This document shows positions 36,004 through 45,173 of a stretch of DNA of 64,000 bases, piece by piece. This stretch comes from JAEINY01 sp942490535. Its GTDB lineage: Bacteria; Bacteroidota; Bacteroidia; Bacteroidales; Marinilabiliaceae. The stretch lies in NCBI GenBank assembly GCA_942490535.1, contig CALNXQ010000004.1, forward strand, positions 876,220-940,219, given 5' to 3'. Numbering within the stretch: the stretch's first letter is position 1; each line of letters begins with the position of its first letter. Below the pieces are notes generated by a model that was not told the origin of the DNA, searched no databases, and saw only the letters and a program-made list of their open reading frames with translations. The position numbers and the translations under genes were made by a program.

Positions 36004-38481
36004 TTAAAACTCCTCTTCCATTCCTCCACTATCATTGCCGCTGTTTCCGTTGCGACGCTTTTGTATAAAATTGTTGATTCGATAACTCACGGTAAAACTA
36101 ATAACCGGGGCACTGCGACTGTGTTTATTATAATTGTAAAAATCCGGTTCTTGGGTTATGGTTTCATGTTTGGCGGTACCTAACAAATCACGCGCCTGAA
36201 CCGTGGCAGACATTTGACGATCCATAAAATCCATCCGAAAGGCGGCATTTAAAGTATAGTATCCTTTTGATTCGCCCTGCGAAGTTATGGATGGACTGTC
36301 ATAATTTCCATTAAATTGTAACTGCGACCGTTTAGTTAACTTAAAGGTATTATTCACCCGACTACTCCAATTAAAAGAGCTGCGTTCAAAGGATTCTTCG
36401 CTCTTCACTCCCTCTATCCGGTAATCATACATATCACCCATGAGATTTACTTCCCACCACTTAAACAAAGGTACATTATACATGGCTTCTACGCCTAATG
36501 CATAATCCGTTCCCACATTGGCCACAGAACTCAATAAAATACCTTCTGCATACACACTTTTAATACGCTCCACCTTGTTATGTGTCACGCGATAATAACC
36601 TTCCAGAGACAGTTGTCCTTTATCCCATTGTTTCAAATAGCCCAATTCCAATGCATCGATGAATTCCGGATTTAGATCCGGATTTCCCTGCCGCACATTG
36701 TACATGTCTTCCCATGTAATAAAAGGCTCCAGATAATACCCCCTGGGGCGATCAATACGACGCGAATAACTAGCCATCACCTGATGATCTTTTGGAAGTT
36801 TATATGATAAGTGCAAGGTAGGGAAATAATCGAGGCGATCAATCGTAAAACGTTCATTTTCTTTAGCAGATGTAATTTCCCGGTACGTATATTCACCCCT
36901 TAATCCAACCTGGTATCCAAAATTCCCAAGATTACCATTATAGGTCGTATATAAACCATAAATATTCCTGTTATAGTGCGTATTATTACTCTTTTCAGAT
37001 TGCAGAATGAAATCTTGCTGATTAACATTATATCTATACAACTCGGTGATATCATCACTTTCATCAGTGCGTCCCTGAAATCCGGCTTCAAATCGATCAC
37101 TTTCTCCTACTGGTTTGGTATAATCCAATCGTAACTCCCACCTTCCTGAGGGTCCCTTTTCGGTTGTTTTAGAACCATCATTAATAACACCAGTCGCATC
37201 TTTCAGCACATTTTTCGAAAACTCATCACCATCCCGGTATCGATAGTTTACTTGCGCACTCAACTCATGCCCTTTTTGCGCAAATTTATGTTGATAATTA
37301 CCTGTTACCGAAACGTATCCACCGCCTCTTTCGGAATCATTTAGACTTAACTCCTTTAACAGATAATCACCCGGTATTTTTGTCGTTGTATAATCCAAAT
37401 GGGAATTACTCTCCATTTGATAGTTACCGTATCTTAATCCCACTGAGAAAAAATCACGTTGGGTGATGTCCCAATCAAAGCCGGTACGAAATCCGCCTCC
37501 GTTATGGCTACGCTCATTCTCTCCCTTGGCTAATATTACAGTGGTCGTATCGTTTTTTACCGTTCGCCTTTCACTGAAACTGTCACCCGGAAAGGGACGA
37601 TTATTGTAATCACCTCCGATGTAAAAATTAGTGGATTTCTGACGCCAGTTCAATAAGAAATCACCACCATAACTACCAAACGAACCACCTTTCAAATTGA
37701 CCAATCCTTGCACTCCCTGTGTACGGTTCTTTTTAGTGATGATGTTAATGATCCCACCTGTTCCGTCAGGCTGGTATTTAGCCGATGGATTGGTAATAAT
37801 CTCAATATTTTCAATGGTTGAGGCCGGTGTCTGTCGCAAAGCATCACTAGGTTCCAAAACCGTGGGTTTACCGTCAATCAAAACCGTAAAACCAGTACTT
37901 CCCCGCAATGATACATTTCCTTCAATATCGACTCGTACCGAAGGCACATTCTCCAACACCTCAATGGCCGATAAAGAAGCCGAAGTCATCTGTTTTCCGA
38001 CCGAAACTACCTTTTTATCAATTTTAAACTCCACTGATTGACGCTCGGCCACGACTTCCACTTCCTCCAATGAAGTGCGGCCTGCACCCAGTTTTATTTC
38101 CCCAAGGTCAACCATGGTACGGCTGTGTTCAATAATGATGTCATCGAAACGATTATCTGCATATCCCATAAACGAAACCACAATATAAAATGAACCAGGC
38201 TGAAGTCCTTTGATTCTAAACTCTCCATTTTGATCACTTATGGTGCCGGTCACCACAGAATTATCAACACTGCTATAAACGGCGACAGTAGCATATTCAA
38301 CCGGTTGTTTGGATTTTCTATCGTAAACCTTTCCCTTAACAACGCCCTCTTTATCTGGTTCAACAGGTTTATTACCAGATACATTTGGCATAACAAGAAA
38401 CTGAACCATCACCATAACTGTAACCAATACCTTTTTTAGCATATTACCTTTTCCTAGTTTATCCATAACATCAGACGTCAT
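36004..38481 (-). CDS. TonB-dependent receptor / outer-membrane beta-barrel (PF14905-like)
   Basis: An 825-residue outer-membrane protein. After the signal peptide (best read from the internal MLKKVLVTVMVMVQFLVMP, giving a start at 38442) comes a CarboxypepD_reg-like domain (VKGKVYDRKSKQPVEYATV), a plug with SASLSAIEVLENVPSVRVD and GSTGFTVLIDGKPTVL and NIEIITNPSAKYQPDGTGG, and a long barrel related to outer-membrane beta-barrel family PF14905. The C-terminal tail is charged and Gly/Asn-rich (RRNGNSGNDSGG) after FTVSYRINNFI, unusual since such barrels usually end at the last strand. No SusD or kinase sits next to it. Substrate unknown. Confidence 0.9.
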   Translation of the reverse strand: MTSDVMDKLGKGNMLKKVLVTVMVMVQFLVMPNVSGNKPVEPDKEGVVKGKVYDRKSKQPVEYATVAVYSSVDNSVVTGTISDQNGEFRIKGLQPGSFYIVVSFMGYADNRFDDIIIEHSRTMVDLGEIKLGAGRTSLEEVEVVAERQSVEFKIDKKVVSVGKQMTSASLSAIEVLENVPSVRVDIEGNVSLRGSTGFTVLIDGKPTVLEPSDALRQTPASTIENIEIITNPSAKYQPDGTGGIINIITKKNRTQGVQGLVNLKGGSFGSYGGDFLLNWRQKSTNFYIGGDYNNRPFPGDSFSERRTVKNDTTTVILAKGENERSHNGGGFRTGFDWDITQRDFFSVGLRYGNYQMESNSHLDYTTTKIPGDYLLKELSLNDSERGGGYVSVTGNYQHKFAQKGHELSAQVNYRYRDGDEFSKNVLKDATGVINDGSKTTEKGPSGRWELRLDYTKPVGESDRFEAGFQGRTDESDDITELYRYNVNQQDFILQSEKSNNTHYNRNIYGLYTTYNGNLGNFGYQVGLRGEYTYREITSAKENERFTIDRLDYFPTLHLSYKLPKDHQVMASYSRRIDRPRGYYLEPFITWEDMYNVRQGNPDLNPEFIDALELGYLKQWDKGQLSLEGYYRVTHNKVERIKSVYAEGILLSSVANVGTDYALGVEAMYNVPLFKWWEVNLMGDMYDYRIEGVKSEESFERSSFNWSSRVNNTFKLTKRSQLQFNGNYDSPSITSQGESKGYYTLNAAFRMDFMDRQMSATVQARDLLGTAKHETITQEPDFYNYNKHSRSAPVISFTVSYRINNFIQKRRNGNSGNDSGGMEEEF

Positions 38482-38650
38482 TTATCAAGTAATCCATCAC
38501 TCTACTTAAACAATAGTTACAGAAAAATGTGCGATTCTTTTTTAATACCTCTTTAGCTGGGGATTATAAATTCTGAAAAAACGAACTTCACGCTTCATTC
38601 CTGTTCTACTCAGTTTTTTTTACCTTCGTTGCCTCAAACTAATATACACC

Positions 38651-39769
38651 ATGACTCTGTCACAAGAAGAACTAAAACGCTTTGCACGTCACACCATCTT
38701 ACCTGAAATTGGGCTTGAAGGTCAAATAAAATTGAAGCAAGCCTCCGTCCTTATAATCGGAACCGGTGGACTTGGATCACCCATTGCCTTATATCTGGCG
38801 GCCTCCGGTATTGGTCGCATGGGTTTAGTTGATTTTGATGTGGTGGATGAAAGCAACCTCCAACGTCAGATCATCCATGGAACTTCCAACGTGGGCATGA
38901 GTAAGCTGAAATCGGCTGCTGAACGCATTCGTGAGATTAATCCATTCGTACAGTTGGATCTCTACAATGAAAAACTGACAAGGCACAATGCATTGGATAT
39001 TATAGGAAAATATGATGTAATCACCGATGGTACAGACAATTTTCAAACCCGATATCTGGTCAATGATGCATGTGTATTAACCGGAAAACCAAATGTTTTT
39101 GGTTCCATCCGCCAGTTTGAAGGTCAAGCCAGTGTGTATGGGACTGAACAAGGACCCTGTTACCGTTGTTTATTTCCCGAGCCTCCGGCACCAGGCAGTG
39201 TGCCTTCGTGTGCGGAAGCTGGTGTAATGGGTGTTTTACCGGGTGTTATCGGGACTTTACAAGCAACCGAAGTAATAAAACTGATTCTGAATATCGGCGA
39301 ACCGCTTATTGGACGATTACTAAGCTATGACGCGCTTAGAATGTCATTTAAGGAAGTGAAATTCATGAAAGATCCGGATTGTCCCGTTTGTGGGAAACAC
39401 CCAAGCATCACTGAATTAATTGACTATGATGAATTTTGTGGAATGAATAACCAAGCTAAAATAGACATGCAGGAGAACATAACAGCCAAAGAGTTAAAAG
39501 CATTGATGGAGAAAGCGGCCGATCTGGTATTGATTGATGTTCGCGAACCCTATGAGTTAAGCATGGGATGTATTCAAGGAGCTACAAATATCCCCATGGG
39601 ACAGGTGCCGCATCACACAGATCAGATTCCAAGAGATAAAAGTGTCATTATCTATTGCCATTCCGGAATGCGCAGTTACAATGTGCAGCAGTATTTGAAA
39701 CAGAATGGCTATACTAACATCTCAAACCTGGAGGGTGGCATTGAAGCGTGGCTAACCCAAAGCAATTAA
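38651..39769 (+). CDS. moeB: MoeB/ThiF-type adenylyltransferase with rhodanese domain
   Basis: A 372-residue E1-like enzyme that adenylates the C-terminus of a small sulphur carrier (MoaD or ThiS) with ATP. The nucleotide motif GTGGLGSP is at ~38-45, the catalytic VDESNLQRQ follows, and zinc cysteines are in CYRCLFP and CPVCGKH. Residues ~275-372 are a rhodanese domain with active-site Cys in YCHSGMRS, allowing sulphur transfer in the same chain as in MOCS3-type proteins. No other molybdopterin or thiamine genes are nearby, so the carrier served is open. A TlpA-like gene follows after a small hairpin. Confidence 0.93.
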   Translation: MTLSQEELKRFARHTILPEIGLEGQIKLKQASVLIIGTGGLGSPIALYLAASGIGRMGLVDFDVVDESNLQRQIIHGTSNVGMSKLKSAAERIREINPFVQLDLYNEKLTRHNALDIIGKYDVITDGTDNFQTRYLVNDACVLTGKPNVFGSIRQFEGQASVYGTEQGPCYRCLFPEPPAPGSVPSCAEAGVMGVLPGVIGTLQATEVIKLILNIGEPLIGRLLSYDALRMSFKEVKFMKDPDCPVCGKHPSITELIDYDEFCGMNNQAKIDMQENITAKELKALMEKAADLVLIDVREPYELSMGCIQGATNIPMGQVPHHTDQIPRDKSVIIYCHSGMRSYNVQQYLKQNGYTNISNLEGGIEAWLTQSN

Positions 39770-39774
39770 TTGAT

Positions 39775-39801
39775 GCTATCACTTGTTGATAGCCTGCTTT
39801 T
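39775..39801 (+). terminator. Weak terminator after moeB
   Basis: A perfect 7-bp stem (GCTATCA / TGATAGC) with 5-base loop and a short CTGCTTTT tail. Confidence 0.5.
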
Positions 39802-39857
39802 AAATGGCGACAGGAGAATGCTTGTATTTTGGACCTGAATGCTTTGAATAAATTGGC

Positions 39858-39866
39858 TATCTTTGT
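39858..39866 (+). promoter_or_regulatory. -7 box of the TlpA-like gene
   Basis: TATCTTTGT matches TAnnTTTGY exactly and lies 29 bases before the chosen ATG. A TTTG occurs upstream but at shorter than usual spacing. The box overlaps the TTG at 39863, arguing against that codon as start. Confidence 0.5.
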
Positions 39867-39895
39867 ATGACAATCCATTCATTGACCTACTTAAA

Positions 39896-40420
39896 ATGAG
39901 ATACACGCTTACACTATTGTTAATACTGGCCGCTTTGACCAATGCTTTTGGCCAGGGACTAAAAGTGGGCCAAAAAGCACCGGAGATTATTCAGAATACC
40001 CTCACCGGAGAGGAGCTGAAACTATCTTCGTTGCAAGGTAAAATTGTTTTGATTGATTTCTGGGCCTCCTGGTGTGCTCCATGCCGTAAAGAAAACGTAC
40101 ATGTGGTCAGTGCCTATCAAAAATTCAAAGATGCCGCGTTTAAAAACGGAAATGGATTTACCATTTTCAGTGTGTCCATGGATGTGAAACAAGACGCCTG
40201 GGAAAAAGCCATTCGGGACGATCAATTGGAATGGCCCTATCACGTGAGTGATCTAAAAGGATGGCGTAATGCAGCAGCCAAAGAATATGAAGTACGTGGA
40301 ATTCCTGCTAATTTCCTCATTGACGGCGAAGGTACTATTATTGCCATCAACCTAAGGGGTGCCAACCTCGAATCAAAACTGCGTAAACTGGAAAAGAAAG
40401 ACTGGTTTCCTTTTCTTTAA
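39896..40420 (+). CDS. TlpA-family periplasmic thiol-disulfide oxidoreductase
   Basis: A 174-residue exported thioredoxin-fold protein. The signal peptide is MRYTLTLLLILAALTNAFG; then comes an AhpC/TSA-Redoxin fold with KVGQKAPEI, the active site WASWCAPCRKE and the cis-Pro loop EVRGIPANFLI. Members reduce or oxidise cysteines in envelope proteins and cytochrome c apoproteins. The ATG was chosen because it begins the signal peptide; an in-frame TTG lies 33 bases upstream. Monocistronic as far as seen, followed by a 1.1-kb gene-poor stretch. Confidence 0.92.
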   Translation: MRYTLTLLLILAALTNAFGQGLKVGQKAPEIIQNTLTGEELKLSSLQGKIVLIDFWASWCAPCRKENVHVVSAYQKFKDAAFKNGNGFTIFSVSMDVKQDAWEKAIRDDQLEWPYHVSDLKGWRNAAAKEYEVRGIPANFLIDGEGTIIAINLRGANLESKLRKLEKKDWFPFL

Positions 40421-40623
40421 AATGACTTTTTAATTTTAAGTGGTGGCTTTAGCAGGCCTTACCTCCTTTTTTTTGTATCCTTTATCATCTTGCTGCCTGA
40501 AGCGTAAGGGTTTTATCCTGGTCTCCTTTTCCAAATTACACGGAGCCAAAGCGCTATATTTCTCCCCAAAAGTAAAAGAATATAGAGACACAGTTTGGTG
40601 AATACTTCCGTGAATACTTCCAT

Positions 40624-40930
40624 AGATCCTTTTCATTCGTTGTCAGAGTCAGTTGGTCAATTGCTAGATGAAGGCTGTTGGCTGTCAGATGTAATTCTTT
40701 CATTGTGATTGTCGATTCCTGAGCTGATAGATCCTTTTCATTTATTTTCTGTATCAATTAGCCCATTGTTAGATTGAGGTTTTTGACTGTCTGGTGAAAT
40801 TCTTTCATGGTGATTGTCGACTAGTGAGCTGACAGATGCATTTCGTTAATTGTCTGCGTCAATTAGTCCAATGTATCATTGAAGTCGTTAGTTGTCCGAT
40901 GCTTTTTCTGATTGTCCATATACCTGAATG
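40624..40930. repeat. Three degenerate 105-bp tandem repeats
   Basis: Units begin at 40624, 40729 and 40834, each opening with AGATCCTTTTCATT or a variant and carrying CTTTCATTGTGATTGTCGA and GAGCTGA near the end; the third is truncated and most diverged. 105 is a multiple of three: read on the minus strand the units give similar 35-residue peptides (NEKDLSAQESTITMKEL, then STITMKEF in the next unit) in the same frame, but with stop codons in units 2 and 3. Confidence 0.85.
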
Positions 40931-41197
40931 TAATCCACTGGTTCATCGAGACTTTATCGGATCTTATTGGGACTATTTTGTGTATTAACAAACCTACCAA
41001 CTCCCGTTCATAAACACGTCCACACCACAGGCCGACACACTTACAATTTAGGCTGAAATATCAGTGCACTCGCCTGTTACATGGGCACTAAAACCACTCT
41101 AAGACAACCATTTTAAAAAACCAACACATTCAACTCCCATTACATGTATTCCTGAACCTCCTTGAGCTGTTATAAAGGCTCATGCATTTCCAATAAA

Positions 41198-41206
41198 TAA
41201 ATTTGC
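41198..41206 (+). promoter_or_regulatory. Orphan -7 box
   Basis: TAAATTTGC fits TAnnTTTGY exactly but lies 321 bases before the nearest start codon. If used, it would make a long leader or a small RNA. No -33 element was recognised. Confidence 0.3.
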
Positions 41207-41526
41207 GTCACAACCCATTCTGTGACTCTCCCGACCTATGAACTGCATTCGTTTAAATACAAAATTCTACCATAAATCAATTCTCCAATTATTTCCCTTT
41301 AAAAAGTATTGACCTCATTATTGAAATGGTCTATTTTAACGCTCATTAGATCGCTAAATAAAGGCGCCCCTAGTCTACACCTACTTACGGATGGCATTTT
41401 CCCCTATCGGAAAAAGATAGCATCTAAAGCGTTACTCTGTGACGGTGCTAAATTAAGCACAACTGAATGACGCCATTGCATTAGTATTCTATCGTAAAGA
41501 AAATACCGAACATTAAAAACGTATTT

Positions 41527-42672
41527 ATGAAAACTCAAAAAGTAATTCTTGCTATTTTTAGTGTATTAATAGGCTGCTCCTTATATGCACAGGATGAATG
41601 GGAACCCAGAAAACACATTACCGGATATATTAATTCCATCATGGAATATTCGGATCAAGATAATCTTAGAGAAGACTTTGGCATTGGGCTATCAGAAGTA
41701 GGGCTGCTAGTCAGTTATCAACCTTTGGAAGACCTGGAACTCAAAGCCACTATTGTATATACCCACTACACCTTTCATGTCAGCCAATTATTGGTGGAGG
41801 GATATGGTATGTACCGTTTCAATGATGGCTTGCGACTCGGAGTAGGCCGCTTTTTAACCCCGCTCAGTCCCATCAATCAATATTTCTACGCCCCGTTAAA
41901 TCCAAGTGGTGTAGTACCCATGCTCGTTTCCCATCACTTTTTATTTCCCCAAAGCATCAGTGGATTTCAGCTGACTGGGGAATTTGAAGCGAGCTCGTCA
42001 TTCAAATGGGGATATAGCGCTTCCATTGGCAGTTACGCCTATATCAATCACTTTGAAGGCGGAATCATAGGTCTTCAAGCCCAGGAGGACTCACATCCAT
42101 CATTTGGTTATTACGATACAGAGGCTGATAAAATCAACAACTATTTATGTGGTACCGGACGTCTCTATGGAATCATTAATGATGCTCTTACGTTCGGTGC
42201 CAACTATTTTACCGGAGATGCACAACAAGTCACACAGGCTGACGATGGATCGTTTATTTATTATCCATCTACTAAATATACATATGGCTTTGATGTGCAT
42301 TTAAATACTGGCAATTTTAAAATCAATGGTGAGTTCTGGGGTGGACAGCAAGAAACTACCTCTGAGACTGATAAAGCTCTGGGTACTCATATAAAAAATG
42401 AATACGAAGCCTATTATGGCGAAATAATATATGACATGGACATCGTAAAACCATTTATCAGATGGGATTATATTAAAGACATAACCGTAAATGGGGTTGG
42501 ATTACCAACTGATGCTGCCACTATCGGAATAGCCATTCGTCCCCGCTTTGAAACCTTATTAAAATTAGAATATAAACGCATTATGGGCACTCGAATTACA
42601 GATATACCAAATAAGATCTCTGAAGATCATGATTACAACTATGCCCAGTTCTCATTTGTTGTTTCGTTCTAG
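41527..42672 (+). CDS. Outer-membrane beta-barrel protein, porin-like
   Basis: A 381-residue protein with signal peptide (MKTQKVILAIFSVLIGCSLYAQ) and a body of alternating strands with Tyr/Trp girdles ending YAQFSFVVSF, the terminal Phe expected for barrel assembly. Motifs such as YGMYRFNDGLRLGVGRF and RPRFETLLKLEYKRI are porin-like, but no named family was recognised. It is followed 32 bases later by a small PstS-like protein and then a chemoreceptor, all in the same direction, so it may deliver the ligand sensed by that pair. Confidence 0.78.
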   Translation: MKTQKVILAIFSVLIGCSLYAQDEWEPRKHITGYINSIMEYSDQDNLREDFGIGLSEVGLLVSYQPLEDLELKATIVYTHYTFHVSQLLVEGYGMYRFNDGLRLGVGRFLTPLSPINQYFYAPLNPSGVVPMLVSHHFLFPQSISGFQLTGEFEASSSFKWGYSASIGSYAYINHFEGGIIGLQAQEDSHPSFGYYDTEADKINNYLCGTGRLYGIINDALTFGANYFTGDAQQVTQADDGSFIYYPSTKYTYGFDVHLNTGNFKINGEFWGGQQETTSETDKALGTHIKNEYEAYYGEIIYDMDIVKPFIRWDYIKDITVNGVGLPTDAATIGIAIRPRFETLLKLEYKRIMGTRITDIPNKISEDHDYNYAQFSFVVSF

Positions 42673-42704
42673 TTAATCCTTGTATAACATTAAATTTCAA
42701 CAAT

Positions 42705-43121
42705 ATGAAACGCTATATCATATTAACAGCCATCTTATTATCATCCTGGATACTACCTGCCCAAACCTACAAAGTGATTGTGAACGCCAGCAATACCACT
42801 ACAACCATTTCCAAAAGTGATTTATCAAAGCATTTCCTGAAGAAAACAAAAAAATGGGACAATGGAGATAAGATAGTACCGGTAGATCAAAGTGCTAATT
42901 CAACAGTTCGCAAAGATTTCTCAACTGCCATTCATAACAAATCTGTCAGTGCAATAAAAAGCTATTGGCAGCAGTATGTTTTTGCAGGATCAGGTACGCC
43001 TCCCATGGAGAAAAAAAGTGACGATGAAGTGATTGAATATGTAAAGAGTAACACCGGTGCTATAGGCTATGTTGCAACCGGCACCAATACTGCAGGCGTT
43101 AAAGAGGTAACTATCAATTAA
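42705..43121 (+). CDS. Small PstS-like periplasmic binding-domain protein
   Basis: A 138-residue exported protein with signal peptide MKRYIILTAILLSSWILPAQ. The mature part (KVIVNASNTTTTISKSDLS, then FLKKTKKWDNGDKIVPVDQ, then VKSNTGAIGYVA) resembles one lobe of a PBP-like/phosphate-binding fold, but it is about half the size of PstS and has no ABC transporter partner. It lies between an outer-membrane protein and a methyl-accepting chemotaxis protein, 11 bases before the latter. It may present a ligand to the receptor; that is inference. Confidence 0.82.
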   Translation: MKRYIILTAILLSSWILPAQTYKVIVNASNTTTTISKSDLSKHFLKKTKKWDNGDKIVPVDQSANSTVRKDFSTAIHNKSVSAIKSYWQQYVFAGSGTPPMEKKSDDEVIEYVKSNTGAIGYVATGTNTAGVKEVTIN

Positions 43122-43132
43122 AATAGTAGATT

Positions 43133-44629
43133 ATGTTTTCTAACCTAAAAATTAAACACAAGATCTTGTTGTTTCCAGTGTTGTTTACACTGGTCATTCT
43201 CATTGTTTTTTTAATCTTCCAAATATCAAACAACAGATCCCAAAAACTCCTTAAAAATATTGAGGAAGGCTATGTACCATATCTGGACATCGCTAATAAA
43301 CTGGGTTATGAACTCATTAATCTGCAACGCGAATTCCAGGATGCAGTGGCTGCTGCTGATGAGGAAAAACTGGCTGATACGGAATCAAAATACTTATACA
43401 TTCAGGCTTATTTGGATACTGCCTCGCTTAATATCATAGGGACCAATAACAATGATATTAAGGAATTATCGGCTCAATTTGACACTTATTACAAACTGGC
43501 TACAAATACTTCAGCTGCAATGATACGTGGTGAATTTACAGAAGAATTAAGTACTGATATAACGAACATGGTAGACGCCTTTAATACGATAAAAGGCGAT
43601 CTAAATAATCTGATCTCTGTAAGCAAACAAGAGACAAAAAATGCCTTTTCAGAAACCAGTGATAATTCGAATCAATCATTCAGAAACATTCTTATTATAC
43701 TGGGACTTAGCCTAGTGCTATTTCTTATAATATCGTTTCTTATTTCGACTTCACTCAACAAATCGATTCAGGTCATTCGAGATCGATTGATTCATTTATC
43801 AGATGGTGATTTCTATACCCATGATAGCACTTCTGAAAAAATGGCGAATGATGAAATTGGTGAAATGATGGCTGCCACCAACGAACTCATTAACAAACTA
43901 CAAGTTGTAATTAGGGATGTACAAAGAGGCATTGAATCCATGACCACAGCTAGTAGTGAAACAAGTAAAACGTCTGAACAATTGTCTTCCAGTGCCAATG
44001 AACAAGCATCATCGGTGGAAGAAATTGCCGCTACAGTGGAGGAGATTTCGGCTAATATTAAACAAAATAGTGAAAACGCTCAAAAAACAGGAAATATTTC
44101 AAAAGATGCAAATACTGGCATCATACAAGTAACCGAGCAATCTCAAAAGGCTGTCGATGCCAATAAAACCATTTTAGATAAAATTGGAATCATCAATGAC
44201 ATCGCTTTCCAAACAAATATATTAGCATTGAATGCGAGTGTTGAAGCAGCTCGCGCCGGTGAGCATGGGAAAGGATTTGCGGTAGTAGCCAGCGAAGTTC
44301 GTAAGCTAGCAGAAACCAGCAGGGCAGCAGCTGAAGAAATTGTGTCCCTTAGCCAGGAGAGTTTCGACGCCGTTTCCCAAGCGGTTCAGGTGATGACGAA
44401 TACAACTACCAATGTGGGAAAAACTACATCTCTGGTTCAGGAAATTATAGCCGCCAGTATGGAGCAATCTACAGGAACGGATCAGGTCAATAATGCCATT
44501 CAGCAATTGAATGCTCTTACACAACAGAATGCGGCTGCATCAGAGCAATTATCAGGTCATGCTATGGAATTAGCTGAACAAGCAAAAACTTTACAAAAAC
44601 TCATTGCATTCTTTAAATTTGAGAGATAA
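43133..44629 (+). CDS. Methyl-accepting chemotaxis protein (4HB-type sensor)
   Basis: A 498-residue chemoreceptor. A first membrane helix (~10-27) is followed by an all-helical periplasmic domain (~30-185) like the four-helix-bundle sensor, a second helix (ILIILGLSLVLFLIISFLIS), a HAMP domain (to ~265) and the cytoplasmic signalling hairpin, whose tip reads AFQTNILALNASVEAARAG and KGFAVVASEVRKLAE. It signals to CheA/CheW, which are not encoded nearby. It is the third gene of a unit with a porin-like protein and a PstS-like protein. Confidence 0.94.
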   Translation: MFSNLKIKHKILLFPVLFTLVILIVFLIFQISNNRSQKLLKNIEEGYVPYLDIANKLGYELINLQREFQDAVAAADEEKLADTESKYLYIQAYLDTASLNIIGTNNNDIKELSAQFDTYYKLATNTSAAMIRGEFTEELSTDITNMVDAFNTIKGDLNNLISVSKQETKNAFSETSDNSNQSFRNILIILGLSLVLFLIISFLISTSLNKSIQVIRDRLIHLSDGDFYTHDSTSEKMANDEIGEMMAATNELINKLQVVIRDVQRGIESMTTASSETSKTSEQLSSSANEQASSVEEIAATVEEISANIKQNSENAQKTGNISKDANTGIIQVTEQSQKAVDANKTILDKIGIINDIAFQTNILALNASVEAARAGEHGKGFAVVASEVRKLAETSRAAAEEIVSLSQESFDAVSQAVQVMTNTTTNVGKTTSLVQEIIAASMEQSTGTDQVNNAIQQLNALTQQNAAASEQLSGHAMELAEQAKTLQKLIAFFKFER

Positions 44630-45173
44630 CCTCATTTCCAGACGAAAACATGAGTTCTTCCGTGCCATCTTTCTGAACGTAAGCTTGCTCAACAAATGAA
44701 CTAGCACAGGACGAAACAATCCTTTGTCTCTCTGCATTGGATGGTTCATCAGGAAAAAGCTGTCCGACCTATTCTGCTTTATTGTGATGAAATTGTGCCA
44801 TGATCCTTTTGAATATTTACAATGCTTTAATCAAAAATTGTGAAGATGAATTCAGGATAAAGATGAATCCTCCATTCAATTTATAGCATATAAAATTTAA
44901 TTTCCAGATAATTTTGGATTCTGGCCGTTTTCTTCCTAAACCAGGCGAGAACAGAAGTTTTTCAGGGGCATCGAAAAACAACTTATCAATGGTTCCAAAC
45001 CAATTAAGTAAATGAATCATTTGATGCCCGATTGGTTCCATCAACAATATTGAAAAAACAGTCGCCCAAGCTTCCTCAAATTATTCTTACCTTTGAAAGC
45101 TGGAACGATGTGGAGAAAATAGAGAAGCTTTAAATAAGTTGAATCTTCAAAAATCTCCTAAAAAACACAATGC
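44630..45173. other. Intergenic region without recognised gene
   Basis: About 540 bases. A 76-codon frame on the minus strand (44817-45047) has no recognisable family and no good start context. TACCTTTG at 45088-45095 resembles a -7 box for the helicase-like gene. Nothing else supported. Confidence 0.4.

Larger units (their letters stand above)
40421..41526. other. 1.1-kb gene-poor region with repeats
   Basis: No convincing gene. It contains three 105-bp tandem repeats, a 12-bp direct duplication (TGAATACTTCC twice, about 40600-40621) and a perfect -7 box far upstream of the next gene. The part just before 41527 has a short GTGCT/AGCAC hairpin. Short frames on the minus strand run through the repeats but end at stops. 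The region may be a gene remnant or contain an untranslated RNA. Confidence 0.5.

Noticed and set aside
36004..38481. SusC/SusD glycan-uptake locus
   Set aside because: No SusD-like gene accompanies this or the other two TonB receptors in the window, and no glycoside hydrolases adjoin.
40436..40757. Two short minus-strand frames before the 105-bp repeats
   Set aside because: They are short, low-complexity and run into repeat-derived stops; treated as repeat remnant rather than genes.
44817..45047. 76-codon minus-strand frame
   Set aside because: No motif, no neighbour relation, no plausible start site; kept only as a note.
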